A DNA stretch of 38,662 nt, from positions 1 to 38,662 of IMG/VR virus record IMGVR_UViG_3300010153_000025. One strand, given 5' to 3'. Made by a program: the position numbers and the translations under genes. Shown one piece after another: positions 24,487 through 32,738 of this stretch. Source of the DNA: a virus. The notes under the pieces were generated by a model. That model saw nothing but the letters and a program-made list of their open reading frames with translations, did no database searches and had not been told where the DNA came from. Within the stretch, counting starts at the first letter, position 1. Each line of letters starts with the position of its first letter.

Positions 24487-27400
24487 TTAACAAGTTCCTG
24501 AATTTATTACTATTCCAAGTGCGCCTATCTCCACCCAGTTTTTTGGGTTGGCTGTAGCAGGAGCAGTAGGGTCTACCACATAAAATCCTGCTGTTGGGTA
24601 TACATCCACACTACAGTTGGTATTTGCATATACAGTATCTCCTAACACCGGTATTGAGCTGTTGCTTGTAAACGCATACTGCTGAGAACCAAAGCTATCT
24701 GTATTCATTGCACAAGCTTGGTTTTGAGTAAACTCTGAGGGGCTAAAGAACGCTGTATTGCAATCCTCGGTACAGTCGCAGCACACATCATCGGCGCTTG
24801 TTGCACTGTAGCAAAGCTTGTTGTATATAATATCGCGCAGATCCCACACTAAGTATAGGTATTGATTACCTATAGGTATATTAAACGCAGTAGCCGTAGC
24901 CTCAAATATATTTGTGGATGGATTGACTATTGGCGTTACATCAGTGGCAGTTGCCAGTAAAGAAGTGATGTCTGATGCAGTGTTTTGATAAAGCACATTG
25001 CTTGATAAAATCTTAAGCTTGTTTGTAGCCAAGTTAAAATTAAAATTGTCAAGACTAATCTTGTTTGTTCGCAATGTTATATCTACTCCGCTATAAGGGA
25101 AACCACCGACAGACCGAATACCTGTTTGAGACGAATAGAACGAACTAAATGTATTACTCAATGCAACAGCATTTTGCAAGATAGGGCTAAATGTCAATCC
25201 GTCATTCCACTCATACTCTATGTGTATGTCCTGACCATTGCTGTTATTTGTGTTAGCCACCACCTGCACTACCGTAAGCTCTTCCTCTGGAGGACAGCTT
25301 ACGGATAGACTGTAAGAAGCCTGTCTCGAAACAGGAGTAATAGTTACTGTCGCTGTTTCAGGACTTGCCGCTGACTTGTTAAAGCTAAATGATCCCACAC
25401 CATTAACAGCCCCTGAAGTAAATGTAGTGCCATTCCAAACCACATCGATTATAATAGGCCCAGTAGACACTCCGTAGCCTATGCTAACCTGACCTATAAC
25501 ATTACTTAGTGTAGCAGTATAAGTAAAAGTATCGCCGTTGTTCACTTGATCTATTCGCTGACCACAAGGTATCTTCACAGGATCCAGCGGTACCTTAATG
25601 TTGTTGCTACTTAGAACATACTCATCCATATACGGATCGTATCCTCCAAGTTTCTGTGTGGTTATCTGATCGTTAAATTGACTTCTGAAATAAGATCGCA
25701 TTCCTTGATCAGATATAACATTCAAAGCATCGTTCATCTGACCTGCTCCCTTAAGATGGAGAACAGCGCCCCTTTTACTGTCAGTAAAAAACATTGATGA
25801 ACCCCAGAAAACAAAGCTCTCAGGGTTAAAACTAATACCGTAATCTTCAGTTCGAGCGATCTGCGTTCCCAATACCTCAGGCACAGAAATAATTGCTCCT
25901 CCACCAGTAGAGTCAGATATTACATTCTTGTTTGACAACACATATGATATCTTATCCTCTTGGAGAACAAGGATATCTGTCTGTCGAGCATATAGCTTCA
26001 TTATAGGACCGAACCTCACCTCAAGGTCCTTGAAGTTGGCCAGACCCAGGTTGAACTCGTTGAGGTTGTTTACGTTGGTCGAGTCGCTATATACACCACT
26101 ATAGCTCATGCCGGCAAAACGATGTGCCTGCTTATAGTCTTGATTTGATACGGCCAACACTCGGTTACCAAGATTGAAACTCTTTCCGTCTATCCTGTCC
26201 TGTATCCTAAAGCTCTCACATCCATTACCAAACGTATAGCAGTTAGCAAAATCCAAAACTGTGGTAAGTGGATTGGTCGGTGTCTGGTCAATACTGCCCG
26301 ATGCAGGAACCTCAGAGTTAGATCCAGGAATAAACTCTCTCTTCGCTCTATGGTAATTTAAACCAGTCCCCGGATCAGTGTATATGTCTAATAAGTTAGA
26401 CGCATCAAAGAACAGGTTAGGGTCAGCTTCGAGTGGCTCAGTCTCAAATAAGAATAAACCATCAGCTCTTGTAATATCAACCTCCAGTCTAACTTTTGGC
26501 TTCCCTCCTCCAGCACCAAAGCACCCAGGGATAGAACCGTTGTTGCACAGAAACTGCTGAATGTTAGGGGCCACACCTGTTTGCCTTACAGCTATTTTAA
26601 TATCAAAGCATGTTGACGGCAATGGTGATGACGTGTATAACGTAGGATCAAAATGTATATCAAGGTTATCATTAACATCAGCATTCGCAGCTATCATTGA
26701 TCCTTGCAAATCATCTCCTATAGCCCAGTCATGGAAATTAGAATAATCTATGCTTGCCGTGTATGTCCGATCAAACAGAAGTTCTAAGTTATCGCACCCA
26801 CCGGTCCCAGGATTATTGTTGCCACCCCTGGTGTTTCGCACTCGTATTCTAACGCGAGATCCTGCAGGGATATCTATAGCGTTACCTGATGATGGATCAT
26901 TAAGGCTCACATTAGTTACTTGAGTATCTCCACAGCCACTTGTTCGCTTACCCTGTTTGGTTTCTTTTTCTCTAAGGTTTATCAGGCCATTTGTGTCCAC
27001 TGACCATCCAGATGGCTTTAGTTTTATGTAGAGCCCAGGCAAGCTACCCGTAGTAATTTGATCACTAAAGCAAGCTTGCTTATCAAGAACCTCAGCCTGT
27101 TCGAAAGTAGTTACAGGTCCACTCGCGTCCATCTTTACTGTAAGAATATCTCCTACTGACACTAACGCCTGGCTATCCCCCTCAAGCTTAAACCAATAGC
27201 TACTCGGATCAGGGACAAAAGATTCAGCCACATTAGTATCTTGATTCTCTCCTTGTTGATAGAATATATAACTGAACACCGTGTTATACGCGCCCTCACT
27301 TGGCTTACACACAAACTTGTAATGCTTAGCCCAATGTGGTGCTACGCTCTGTAGGTTGACTTTTATTTTATTCTTGCTTACAGAAGTAGTTGGAGGGAAG

Positions 27401-29328
27401 AATATCGTATTGGTATCACTAACCTGAACCGTGGAAGCCCTACCATATTCATCCATATATACAATACCCACCTCGTAATCTCTATTGCTATGCAAGCTTA
27501 GGGTGTTCGAGGTGGTAAGGAAAGATGCGTATGTTGCGGCTGCATTAAACGTATAGTAATTATACTGAACACTTATGTTAGCTCCAGAACCATTATCGTG
27601 ATAATATTGTACAGCAGGTAGCTGAACCTTAAAACCATTGGTGGTAGCTGTTATCTTGACCGGTTGCTGCTGACATATTGAAATGGTTGGCGGAAAAGCG
27701 CCGATAGGGTTGGGACACGTACCATCAATTGCTGAGTTAACAAATACCATGCTTGTGCTCGGGTATGGTGTTTGAACTTGCGCATTGAACTTGTCAGTTA
27801 AAGTGCCGCCCTGATCTGTTGTATTAGTTGGTAGTATAGGCTGCATGTTAGCTATAGTACCAAAAGCCTCCTGAAACTCAAGCGAAGATGTAAGAGCGTT
27901 TACAGATGTATAATCGGTAGGACACGTAAAGTTCAGTGTTAAGAAGAATGGAGAGTCAGCCAAGAATGGTGTAGCTGGGATCTGGGGGCCTCCATTGTTA
28001 TTCTGAAAAGAGTTGTTAACCGAGAACCTAAATGTTAGCTGGCTCCCTGCAGGTATCGTAGGGTTGGTAGCTGTCAAAACGCTAAGATCAAACTCTATCT
28101 CACCATCCGGTAGTGACACGATATTAGCAGGATTCTCGATAGACCAGTTTGCAGTTGCAGTTGTGGGTGTAGGGAAAAACTCTCCACCCACTTCAGCAGT
28201 CAACGACTCAAGGTCATATCGAATATCAATAATAGATCCGCCGTCTGTTCGTCTTATATCATACTGCTCTACGTAGTTGCCATACATCAACCTGTTACCC
28301 TGAAGCGTCTGTGCCTTGGCACGAAGAGGTACATTATCATAAAGCCTTAGAAGCTCATCATCTGGAAGCAGAGAATATATCTCGCTGTTTGAAAATCTAT
28401 GAGTATAGAAACTATCATCAGACCACCCCAGGTCACTCTTGTTAAATCTTTTTATTACATATATAGCATTTGATCCGCTTTCCTTATATAGAAGCTGAAC
28501 CTCTTTAACTCTTTTAGAACCAGTAGAAAAAGTAACATCAGCCGCATTGAAGCGATTGATCATGCTATCATTGTTGTAGTTCTGAAAACTAAACCTAAAA
28601 TCAGAAGGCTGAAACGCAGGATTAGTAAACAATGATATGGCGCTGTATCCACCGTCCAGGTATCTATATCGATATGCAAATGAAATAAATCGATACTCCA
28701 TGTAGTTTTCCTGCCCCGCTACATCTATTAGATCCACGTAAGGTGTTCCTAATGGATCAGTCGTGGCCGTAGAATCTTCAAAGCCAGGGATCTTGAGAAT
28801 AACACTAATGTCCTCTTCCTCCAATGGATCAGTAGGATCCGTATCTACATTGTAGTTTCGCTTTACATTTATATAGCGAGGAGGATTTTTATCATCTGTA
28901 AAGTACAGGTACTCATCTATCTTATCGACTCCTGTAATTAAAAATGCAGGATCAAAGTTCAGCACCGTCTCACTGATGACATGGTATAGTAAAGTGCTGG
29001 TGCTGGTCTCAAACGAGAGTATTAAGTCAACCTTGCCGGTTGAAGAAGAAATGTTCGCCGGGTCATGTACAAACCAATATATAGTCTCTTTCATTCCATC
29101 CTGGAACGCACCTATGCATCGAGCAGACGAGGACAATGGATTGCCCAAGTACTCTACGCTTGGCGTAAGAAGAGTGTTCCCTTTTGAGTTCTCTACCGCA
29201 CCTATCTCAGTGGTTTCAGTAGAACCAAGGCGCACGTTTAATGCGTCTACATATTCTCCAAGTGGAACAAGCCGCTCATCAACAGACTTGTTCATGCGAC
29301 CCTTAATAAAATTAGTTTGTACTATCAT
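24487..29328 (-). CDS. large tail/stabilisation-like protein
   Basis: This 1613-residue protein begins with KGRMNKSVDERLVPLGEYVD (residues about 9-28). That motif is typical of the stabilisation or tail-hub proteins (P22 gp10/T7 gp12-like role) of Bacteroidota podoviruses. The N-terminal third is propeller-like in character (repeated YLYFTDD, YWFV and AFRYRYLDGG strands). The centre has several Ig-like, Thr/Asn-rich segments. The C-terminus is Cys-rich (DDVCCDCTEDC) with a small terminal module ending NSGTC. It is unusually long for the role, so receptor-binding domains may have been fused on. It follows the two ring-type genes by 1 base, consistent with head-tail junction assembly order. Confidence 0.75.
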   Translation of the reverse strand: MIVQTNFIKGRMNKSVDERLVPLGEYVDALNVRLGSTETTEIGAVENSKGNTLLTPSVEYLGNPLSSSARCIGAFQDGMKETIYWFVHDPANISSSTGKVDLILSFETSTSTLLYHVISETVLNFDPAFLITGVDKIDEYLYFTDDKNPPRYINVKRNYNVDTDPTDPLEEEDISVILKIPGFEDSTATTDPLGTPYVDLIDVAGQENYMEYRFISFAYRYRYLDGGYSAISLFTNPAFQPSDFRFSFQNYNNDSMINRFNAADVTFSTGSKRVKEVQLLYKESGSNAIYVIKRFNKSDLGWSDDSFYTHRFSNSEIYSLLPDDELLRLYDNVPLRAKAQTLQGNRLMYGNYVEQYDIRRTDGGSIIDIRYDLESLTAEVGGEFFPTPTTATANWSIENPANIVSLPDGEIEFDLSVLTATNPTIPAGSQLTFRFSVNNSFQNNNGGPQIPATPFLADSPFFLTLNFTCPTDYTSVNALTSSLEFQEAFGTIANMQPILPTNTTDQGGTLTDKFNAQVQTPYPSTSMVFVNSAIDGTCPNPIGAFPPTISICQQQPVKITATTNGFKVQLPAVQYYHDNGSGANISVQYNYYTFNAAATYASFLTTSNTLSLHSNRDYEVGIVYMDEYGRASTVQVSDTNTIFFPPTTSVSKNKIKVNLQSVAPHWAKHYKFVCKPSEGAYNTVFSYIFYQQGENQDTNVAESFVPDPSSYWFKLEGDSQALVSVGDILTVKMDASGPVTTFEQAEVLDKQACFSDQITTGSLPGLYIKLKPSGWSVDTNGLINLREKETKQGKRTSGCGDTQVTNVSLNDPSSGNAIDIPAGSRVRIRVRNTRGGNNNPGTGGCDNLELLFDRTYTASIDYSNFHDWAIGDDLQGSMIAANADVNDNLDIHFDPTLYTSSPLPSTCFDIKIAVRQTGVAPNIQQFLCNNGSIPGCFGAGGGKPKVRLEVDITRADGLFLFETEPLEADPNLFFDASNLLDIYTDPGTGLNYHRAKREFIPGSNSEVPASGSIDQTPTNPLTTVLDFANCYTFGNGCESFRIQDRIDGKSFNLGNRVLAVSNQDYKQAHRFAGMSYSGVYSDSTNVNNLNEFNLGLANFKDLEVRFGPIMKLYARQTDILVLQEDKISYVLSNKNVISDSTGGGAIISVPEVLGTQIARTEDYGISFNPESFVFWGSSMFFTDSKRGAVLHLKGAGQMNDALNVISDQGMRSYFRSQFNDQITTQKLGGYDPYMDEYVLSSNNIKVPLDPVKIPCGQRIDQVNNGDTFTYTATLSNVIGQVSIGYGVSTGPIIIDVVWNGTTFTSGAVNGVGSFSFNKSAASPETATVTITPVSRQASYSLSVSCPPEEELTVVQVVANTNNSNGQDIHIEYEWNDGLTFSPILQNAVALSNTFSSFYSSQTGIRSVGGFPYSGVDITLRTNKISLDNFNFNLATNKLKILSSNVLYQNTASDITSLLATATDVTPIVNPSTNIFEATATAFNIPIGNQYLYLVWDLRDIIYNKLCYSATSADDVCCDCTEDCNTAFFSPSEFTQNQACAMNTDSFGSQQYAFTSNSSIPVLGDTVYANTNCSVDVYPTAGFYVVDPTAPATANPKNWVEIGALGIVINSGTC

Positions 29329-29329
29329 A

Positions 29330-30253
29330 TTACTTTATCCATTTGCCTTGGCCACGCAGATTCATTAGTAGTCTGCCCGGATGCATATTGCTGATTCTTA
29401 TCTTCGCGTTACGTAATAAAGATGATTTGTCTTTTTGTGCTCGTCTGACCATATACTCAGGAGCTGCCAATCGATTGTTTAAAAACGCATACTTAATAGC
29501 TGCGTAAATATAATCTTCAAAAAGCTTGTTTACGCTGACCTTGGAGTCATCCCCCTTCTCCATGCCATCAGACACATACTCCAATACCACCGACTTACCA
29601 GACATCCCTGAGCTAAAGTTAATGACGCCGCCTCTTTTATCAATGCCAAACGTAGGGTTGGAATTTGCAGTTTCAGTGTTGAGGCCAAAGCGAGCGCCTA
29701 CTGCGTAATCAAAGTACCAGCAATCATCAACGCAATAGCCCAGGGAATTATTGTACGGGCTGTTGGCGTTCAAGTAAATAGATTTTGATATACCATCTAT
29801 TCTTTCATTTGTAAGCTGAGACTCAGCAGGTGACAAGACATTCCCATCAATATCAAAAAGAATATTGTAGTTGTTGTCTTGTAGGTATGCGTTACTCCAG
29901 TTGGTCTGTATGTTCTCTGTTAATGGGCGTAGGCAACCATTCTCATACATCGATATTCGAACCCAATTTACATAGTCCGGTGGGAATACGTATCTAAGCT
30001 GATCGTTAACCTGAAGCTGAAGAATCTTTATCTCTTTCATCGCATCATAGTTTAGCTCCTGTATGGCACGCTTAGCAAAGAACACAACCTGATATCTATT
30101 GATGTTGTTTATTAGCTCATTGTTGCCTTGGTACATCAACATAAAGTTGTTGACGATATCATCCAAAGAAACATATTGATATGACCCCCAGTTGGTATCC
30201 AAAGGCACTACCTGCCCATTCTCGTAATATTGATAATCATTTATATATGACAT
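29330..30253 (-). CDS. head-tail connector / ring protein
   Basis: This 307-residue protein is of the ring or tail-tube (gp11/gp4-like) type found beside the stabilisation protein in crAss-like and flavobacterial podoviruses. It contains a helical segment (RYQVVFFAKRAIQELNYDAM, about 53-72) followed by LRYVFPPDYVNWVRIS, a pattern shared by such ring proteins, and then a helical C-terminal region (YIYAAIKYAFLNNR). No enzyme motif is present. It lies 1 base before the tail protein and 3 bases after the other ring protein. The assignment rests on fold impression and gene order. Confidence 0.65.
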   Translation of the reverse strand: MSYINDYQYYENGQVVPLDTNWGSYQYVSLDDIVNNFMLMYQGNNELINNINRYQVVFFAKRAIQELNYDAMKEIKILQLQVNDQLRYVFPPDYVNWVRISMYENGCLRPLTENIQTNWSNAYLQDNNYNILFDIDGNVLSPAESQLTNERIDGISKSIYLNANSPYNNSLGYCVDDCWYFDYAVGARFGLNTETANSNPTFGIDKRGGVINFSSGMSGKSVVLEYVSDGMEKGDDSKVSVNKLFEDYIYAAIKYAFLNNRLAAPEYMVRRAQKDKSSLLRNAKIRISNMHPGRLLMNLRGQGKWIK

Positions 30254-30256
30254 GTG

Positions 30257-31198
30257 TTAGCTTGTTTCTTGTGTATCAATAATCTCCTCCTCTTGAGCAA
30301 ACTTTACTACCTCAGCCTCTCTAATCTCTATACCAACATACTGGCATATCTTCATTATAAGCTGTGGCTGATCGGATAGCGGAAGCTCTAAGTCCTGAAA
30401 GTCGGACTGCGATGAATCAAATAATGGCTCACCGCCAGACAGAGATACGAAAGTCCATTTAGGATCCTTCGGGTATCTAATGTACTGTGAATGCACATCT
30501 CCTGCGTTGAGTATTGTTGATGGGTAAACCGTAACAATATTGCCATCTAATACATAGCAAGGAAACTGCTTGGTCGGATAAGTTAAGTTTGAACTTGTAA
30601 GGTTAAATATCTTTCTCTGTGTAACACGCTCCACCTCGGTGATATTGGTATTGCTGTATATACGATAGTTTTCACCTATAGTAAAAATGTTTGCACTAAG
30701 GCCAAGCGTAGAAGTACTTGGTACCGATGTGACGTAAGCCTGTGTAAAGTCAGTAGTGTTAATTACTATTGATCCGATAGGTGGGTTGGGTGATGATGGC
30801 GGCTGATCATTAAATGGGTTTGAACCATCGATCAGCTGATTTAAAGATGTTTGTGTTGACGTTCCGCTAAACAATAAGCTTGGGTAGTAGAACACTTTAT
30901 TTACAAGGTAGTAGTCTGATGGTAGGTTGTATGTATTGGCGTTGTTTTGAGTCAAAAATACCTGCTCAGAAAAACTATCTATAACCTCCTCTAAGCCTTT
31001 TACAATATCCGCATATCCACTGCCAGATGTTCTCTTGTTCTCGCGACTTATCCAGTTGTTATACTGATAGAAGTAATCCTCAAACATATCAAGCTGCGCC
31101 TGCTTAGCATACAGGTTGAAATCCTGAGGTGAGATGTATCCGTAATTGTTTTTGTTGGCGATGGCCAGCACTGTGTTCCTTACGTCATTTATTAGCAT
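30257..31198 (-). CDS. head-tail connector / ring protein with inserted beta module
   Basis: This 313-residue protein starts with a helical region typical of adaptor proteins (YISPQDFNLYAKQAQLDMFE, 21-40). After a Pro-rich linker (PPSSPNPP) comes a small beta module at about 141-182 (GSIVINTTDF, YVTSVPS, IGENYRIYS). A beta domain with RKIFNL and VTVYPSTI follows, and the protein ends with an acidic helix. It is the first gene after the terminator at 31225-31259 and has a TATCTTTG box 16 bases upstream, so it probably opens the tail transcription unit. Confidence 0.65.
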   Translation of the reverse strand: MLINDVRNTVLAIANKNNYGYISPQDFNLYAKQAQLDMFEDYFYQYNNWISRENKRTSGSGYADIVKGLEEVIDSFSEQVFLTQNNANTYNLPSDYYLVNKVFYYPSLLFSGTSTQTSLNQLIDGSNPFNDQPPSSPNPPIGSIVINTTDFTQAYVTSVPSTSTLGLSANIFTIGENYRIYSNTNITEVERVTQRKIFNLTSSNLTYPTKQFPCYVLDGNIVTVYPSTILNAGDVHSQYIRYPKDPKWTFVSLSGGEPLFDSSQSDFQDLELPLSDQPQLIMKICQYVGIEIREAEVVKFAQEEEIIDTQETS

Positions 31199-31213
31199 GA
31201 CTATATCTTTTCA

Positions 31214-31221
31214 CAAAGATA
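31214..31221 (-). promoter_or_regulatory. Bacteroidota-type -7 box before tail genes
   Basis: TATCTTTG on the minus strand matches the TAnnTTTG consensus of the Bacteroidota primary sigma factor, 16-23 bases upstream of the first ring-protein start and just 3 bases past the T tract of a terminator. No TTTG was found at the usual -33 spacing. The context (terminator then box) supports it. Confidence 0.45.
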
Positions 31222-31224
31222 CAC

Positions 31225-31259
31225 AAAAAAAAGAGGCCCCCATTTTTTGAGGACCTCTT
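31225..31259 (-). terminator. rho-independent terminator between head and tail genes
   Basis: In the minus-strand transcript, AAGAGGUCC pairs with GGGCCUCUU (9 bp with one G-U) around an A-rich loop. Eight U residues follow, from the A tract at 31225-31232. It ends the unit that includes the two small proteins. The next gene starts 27 bases further on. Confidence 0.85.
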
Positions 31260-31292
31260 CATTAATGATTGACAATATATGTCCGCGTAGCA

Positions 31293-31568
31293 CTATAAAG
31301 GAGATACTTCTGTAACATCTTGTAAAAGTGTTACAGAGATAGTAGGCTCTGTATAGGGCTGAGACCAACACGCAGCTAATGCTGCATTTATTGCATCCAC
31401 ATCGCCTTGAACCATATCACTCGCTCCAACGACACCAATCCGCTTGCCGGGGTACATTAGAACAACCCTGTGGGGTGTTGATGACGTATCAACTACCGCG
31501 TAAATAGTGTCAGCAGATACATAAAACTGCTCTCCTGAAGCTCCTGATAGAATAATATACTTTTCCAT
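31293..31568 (-). CDS. small virion-associated protein
   Basis: This 91-residue protein starts with ATG at 31568 (MEKYIILSGASGEQFYVSAD). A longer frame reaches 31727, but the extra N-terminal part overlaps the neighbouring gene and is unnatural in composition. It has a beta-rich N-terminal part followed by a helix (DVDAINAALAACWS) and a final strand. This is the same order as in its 100-residue neighbour, so the two may be paralogues. Its place between capsid and tail genes suggests decoration, but no family is recognised. Confidence 0.65.
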   Translation of the reverse strand: MEKYIILSGASGEQFYVSADTIYAVVDTSSTPHRVVLMYPGKRIGVVGASDMVQGDVDAINAALAACWSQPYTEPTISVTLLQDVTEVSPL

Positions 31569-31578
31569 GATTAAAAAA

Positions 31579-31881
31579 TTAAGGGGTTGGAGTAACAACC
31601 TCCACATTCCCACCGGGAAGAGAAGGTAAATCAAATAAAACTTCTGTCCATTTAGAACCCATTGCATCCTTGAGGACACCCTGAGCCACAGCAACATCAG
31701 CAGCGGTGTATGTGGACGTTCCGGCATCGTTTTCCAATTTTACGGCTGCAGTGTCTTCGTAATCAAACCTAATGCCACCTCTATCTATGTAACAACCAAT
31801 AACGCCACTAAGCTTTACTTGGTCGTTTCTTACAAATGCTCCACCTGAAGTATACACGGGAACCTTTAAAAACTTGATCAT
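31579..31881 (-). CDS. small virion-associated protein
   Basis: This 100-residue protein starts MIKFLKVPVYTSGGAFVR. It has a beta-strand series (VRNDQVKLSGVIGCYI, GIRFDYED), a helix (DVAVAQGVLKDAMGSK) and a last strand (EVLFDLPSLPG). The layout matches the next gene. A promoter-like TATCTTTG box lies 32 bases upstream. Small beta proteins here could be capsid decoration or head-fibre proteins. That is inference from position. Confidence 0.65.
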   Translation of the reverse strand: MIKFLKVPVYTSGGAFVRNDQVKLSGVIGCYIDRGGIRFDYEDTAAVKLENDAGTSTYTAADVAVAQGVLKDAMGSKWTEVLFDLPSLPGGNVEVVTPTP

Positions 31882-31912
31882 ATAAAAAAATTATGAGTTA
31901 AAAAATACAGTA

Positions 31913-31920
31913 CAAAGATA
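31913..31920 (-). promoter_or_regulatory. Bacteroidota-type -7 box before the small virion genes
   Basis: TATCTTTG on the minus strand matches TAnnTTTG and lies 32-39 bases upstream of the 100-residue gene, in a 43-base A/T-rich gap. No clear -33 element is present. It would let the two small proteins be made at a level of their own. Confidence 0.4.
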
Positions 31921-31924
31921 ATCA

Positions 31925-32680
31925 TTATTTACTACCGCCCAGAAGCTTCGTAAGACCCTTGTAAACCTCTACACCATCATCGCTCTTTAAGAAGGATGAT
32001 ACCACATGGAAGGGATCCTCTCCGAAAGGAACAGTAAGCATTTTCTTTTTGTTACCAGGGATATTGTAGTACACATCCTTGTTCTTGTTGCGCATCGTTA
32101 GAAGTCGCTCCTCGAATAACTGTCTTACCTCGTCCTGGAACCCAAGCTCCGGATCATTGATGACCTCCATAAAGGTTTCGGGTTCGCGCATAGCAAATAT
32201 TAATATGTCTCTTTTAAGCTCAGCCGTAGACATCTTAGTTGCAGTAGGTCCAATTAGGATTCGAGAGACAGCGATAAGCCTGTCCATTGAAAGCTCTTTA
32301 GCTGCGATCTGTGCATTAAGCCTTGACTCCATTTCAGAGTATTCGGTCGAAGCATCTCTTTCCTTATTTACCTCTTCAAATACATAGTCTCTTGAAGGAT
32401 GATAGTAAAGAAACTCCTGAAGAACCTGATTGGTTTTAGAAACATGCAACATGCCGTCTTCAAATATAATGGGCTCAAGAATAGCATTGCCATCCTGCTG
32501 ATCCACAAAGGGAGACTTTTGGTTGCGAGCGTATCGAAGTTGTTTGTTTTCACCCGTCTCTTCATCAAAGTGTAATAAAGGAGATCTGCGAGTGTGATGA
32601 GAAGCCAGCATATATGTTAAAGGCGCTGCATCTTTTTTTAGTCTGTACACTTTATCAGTGTATATTTTTTTTGTTTTCAT
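31925..32680 (-). CDS. unknown head-associated protein
   Basis: This 251-residue, charged protein sits directly downstream of the capsid gene, after a terminator. The N-terminal half has KKDAAPLTYMLASHHTRRSP and GENKQLRYARNQ. The rest is helical (SRLNAQIAAKELSMDRLIAV, EVRQLFEERLLTMR). No domain is recognised. Proteins of this size next to the capsid gene in related phages are of unknown function. Expression would require read-through of the terminator or its own promoter. The start is preceded by TTTTAATTTTAATCTA, with no Shine-Dalgarno. Confidence 0.65.
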   Translation of the reverse strand: MKTKKIYTDKVYRLKKDAAPLTYMLASHHTRRSPLLHFDEETGENKQLRYARNQKSPFVDQQDGNAILEPIIFEDGMLHVSKTNQVLQEFLYYHPSRDYVFEEVNKERDASTEYSEMESRLNAQIAAKELSMDRLIAVSRILIGPTATKMSTAELKRDILIFAMREPETFMEVINDPELGFQDEVRQLFEERLLTMRNKNKDVYYNIPGNKKKMLTVPFGEDPFHVVSSFLKSDDGVEVYKGLTKLLGGSK

Positions 32681-32701
32681 TAGATTAAAATTAAAATTTT
32701 T

Positions 32702-32727
32702 AAAAAAGGGGAGGGTTGCCCCTCCCC
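32702..32727 (-). terminator. strong rho-independent terminator after the capsid gene
   Basis: A perfect 8-bp GC stem, GGGGAGGG (32708-32715) with CCCTCCCC (32720-32727), has a 4-base loop. On the minus strand a T run follows (A tract at 32702-32707). It lies 11 bases past the capsid stop and probably protects or limits the abundant capsid mRNA. Confidence 0.9.
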
Positions 32728-32738
32728 ATAATTAATGG

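Noticed and set aside
31569-31727. Upstream extension of the 91-residue small gene to a 144-residue ORF
   Set aside because: The extra 53 residues overlap the neighbouring gene in another frame and have unnatural Leu/Pro/Arg-rich composition. The ATG at 31568 gives a sensible protein.
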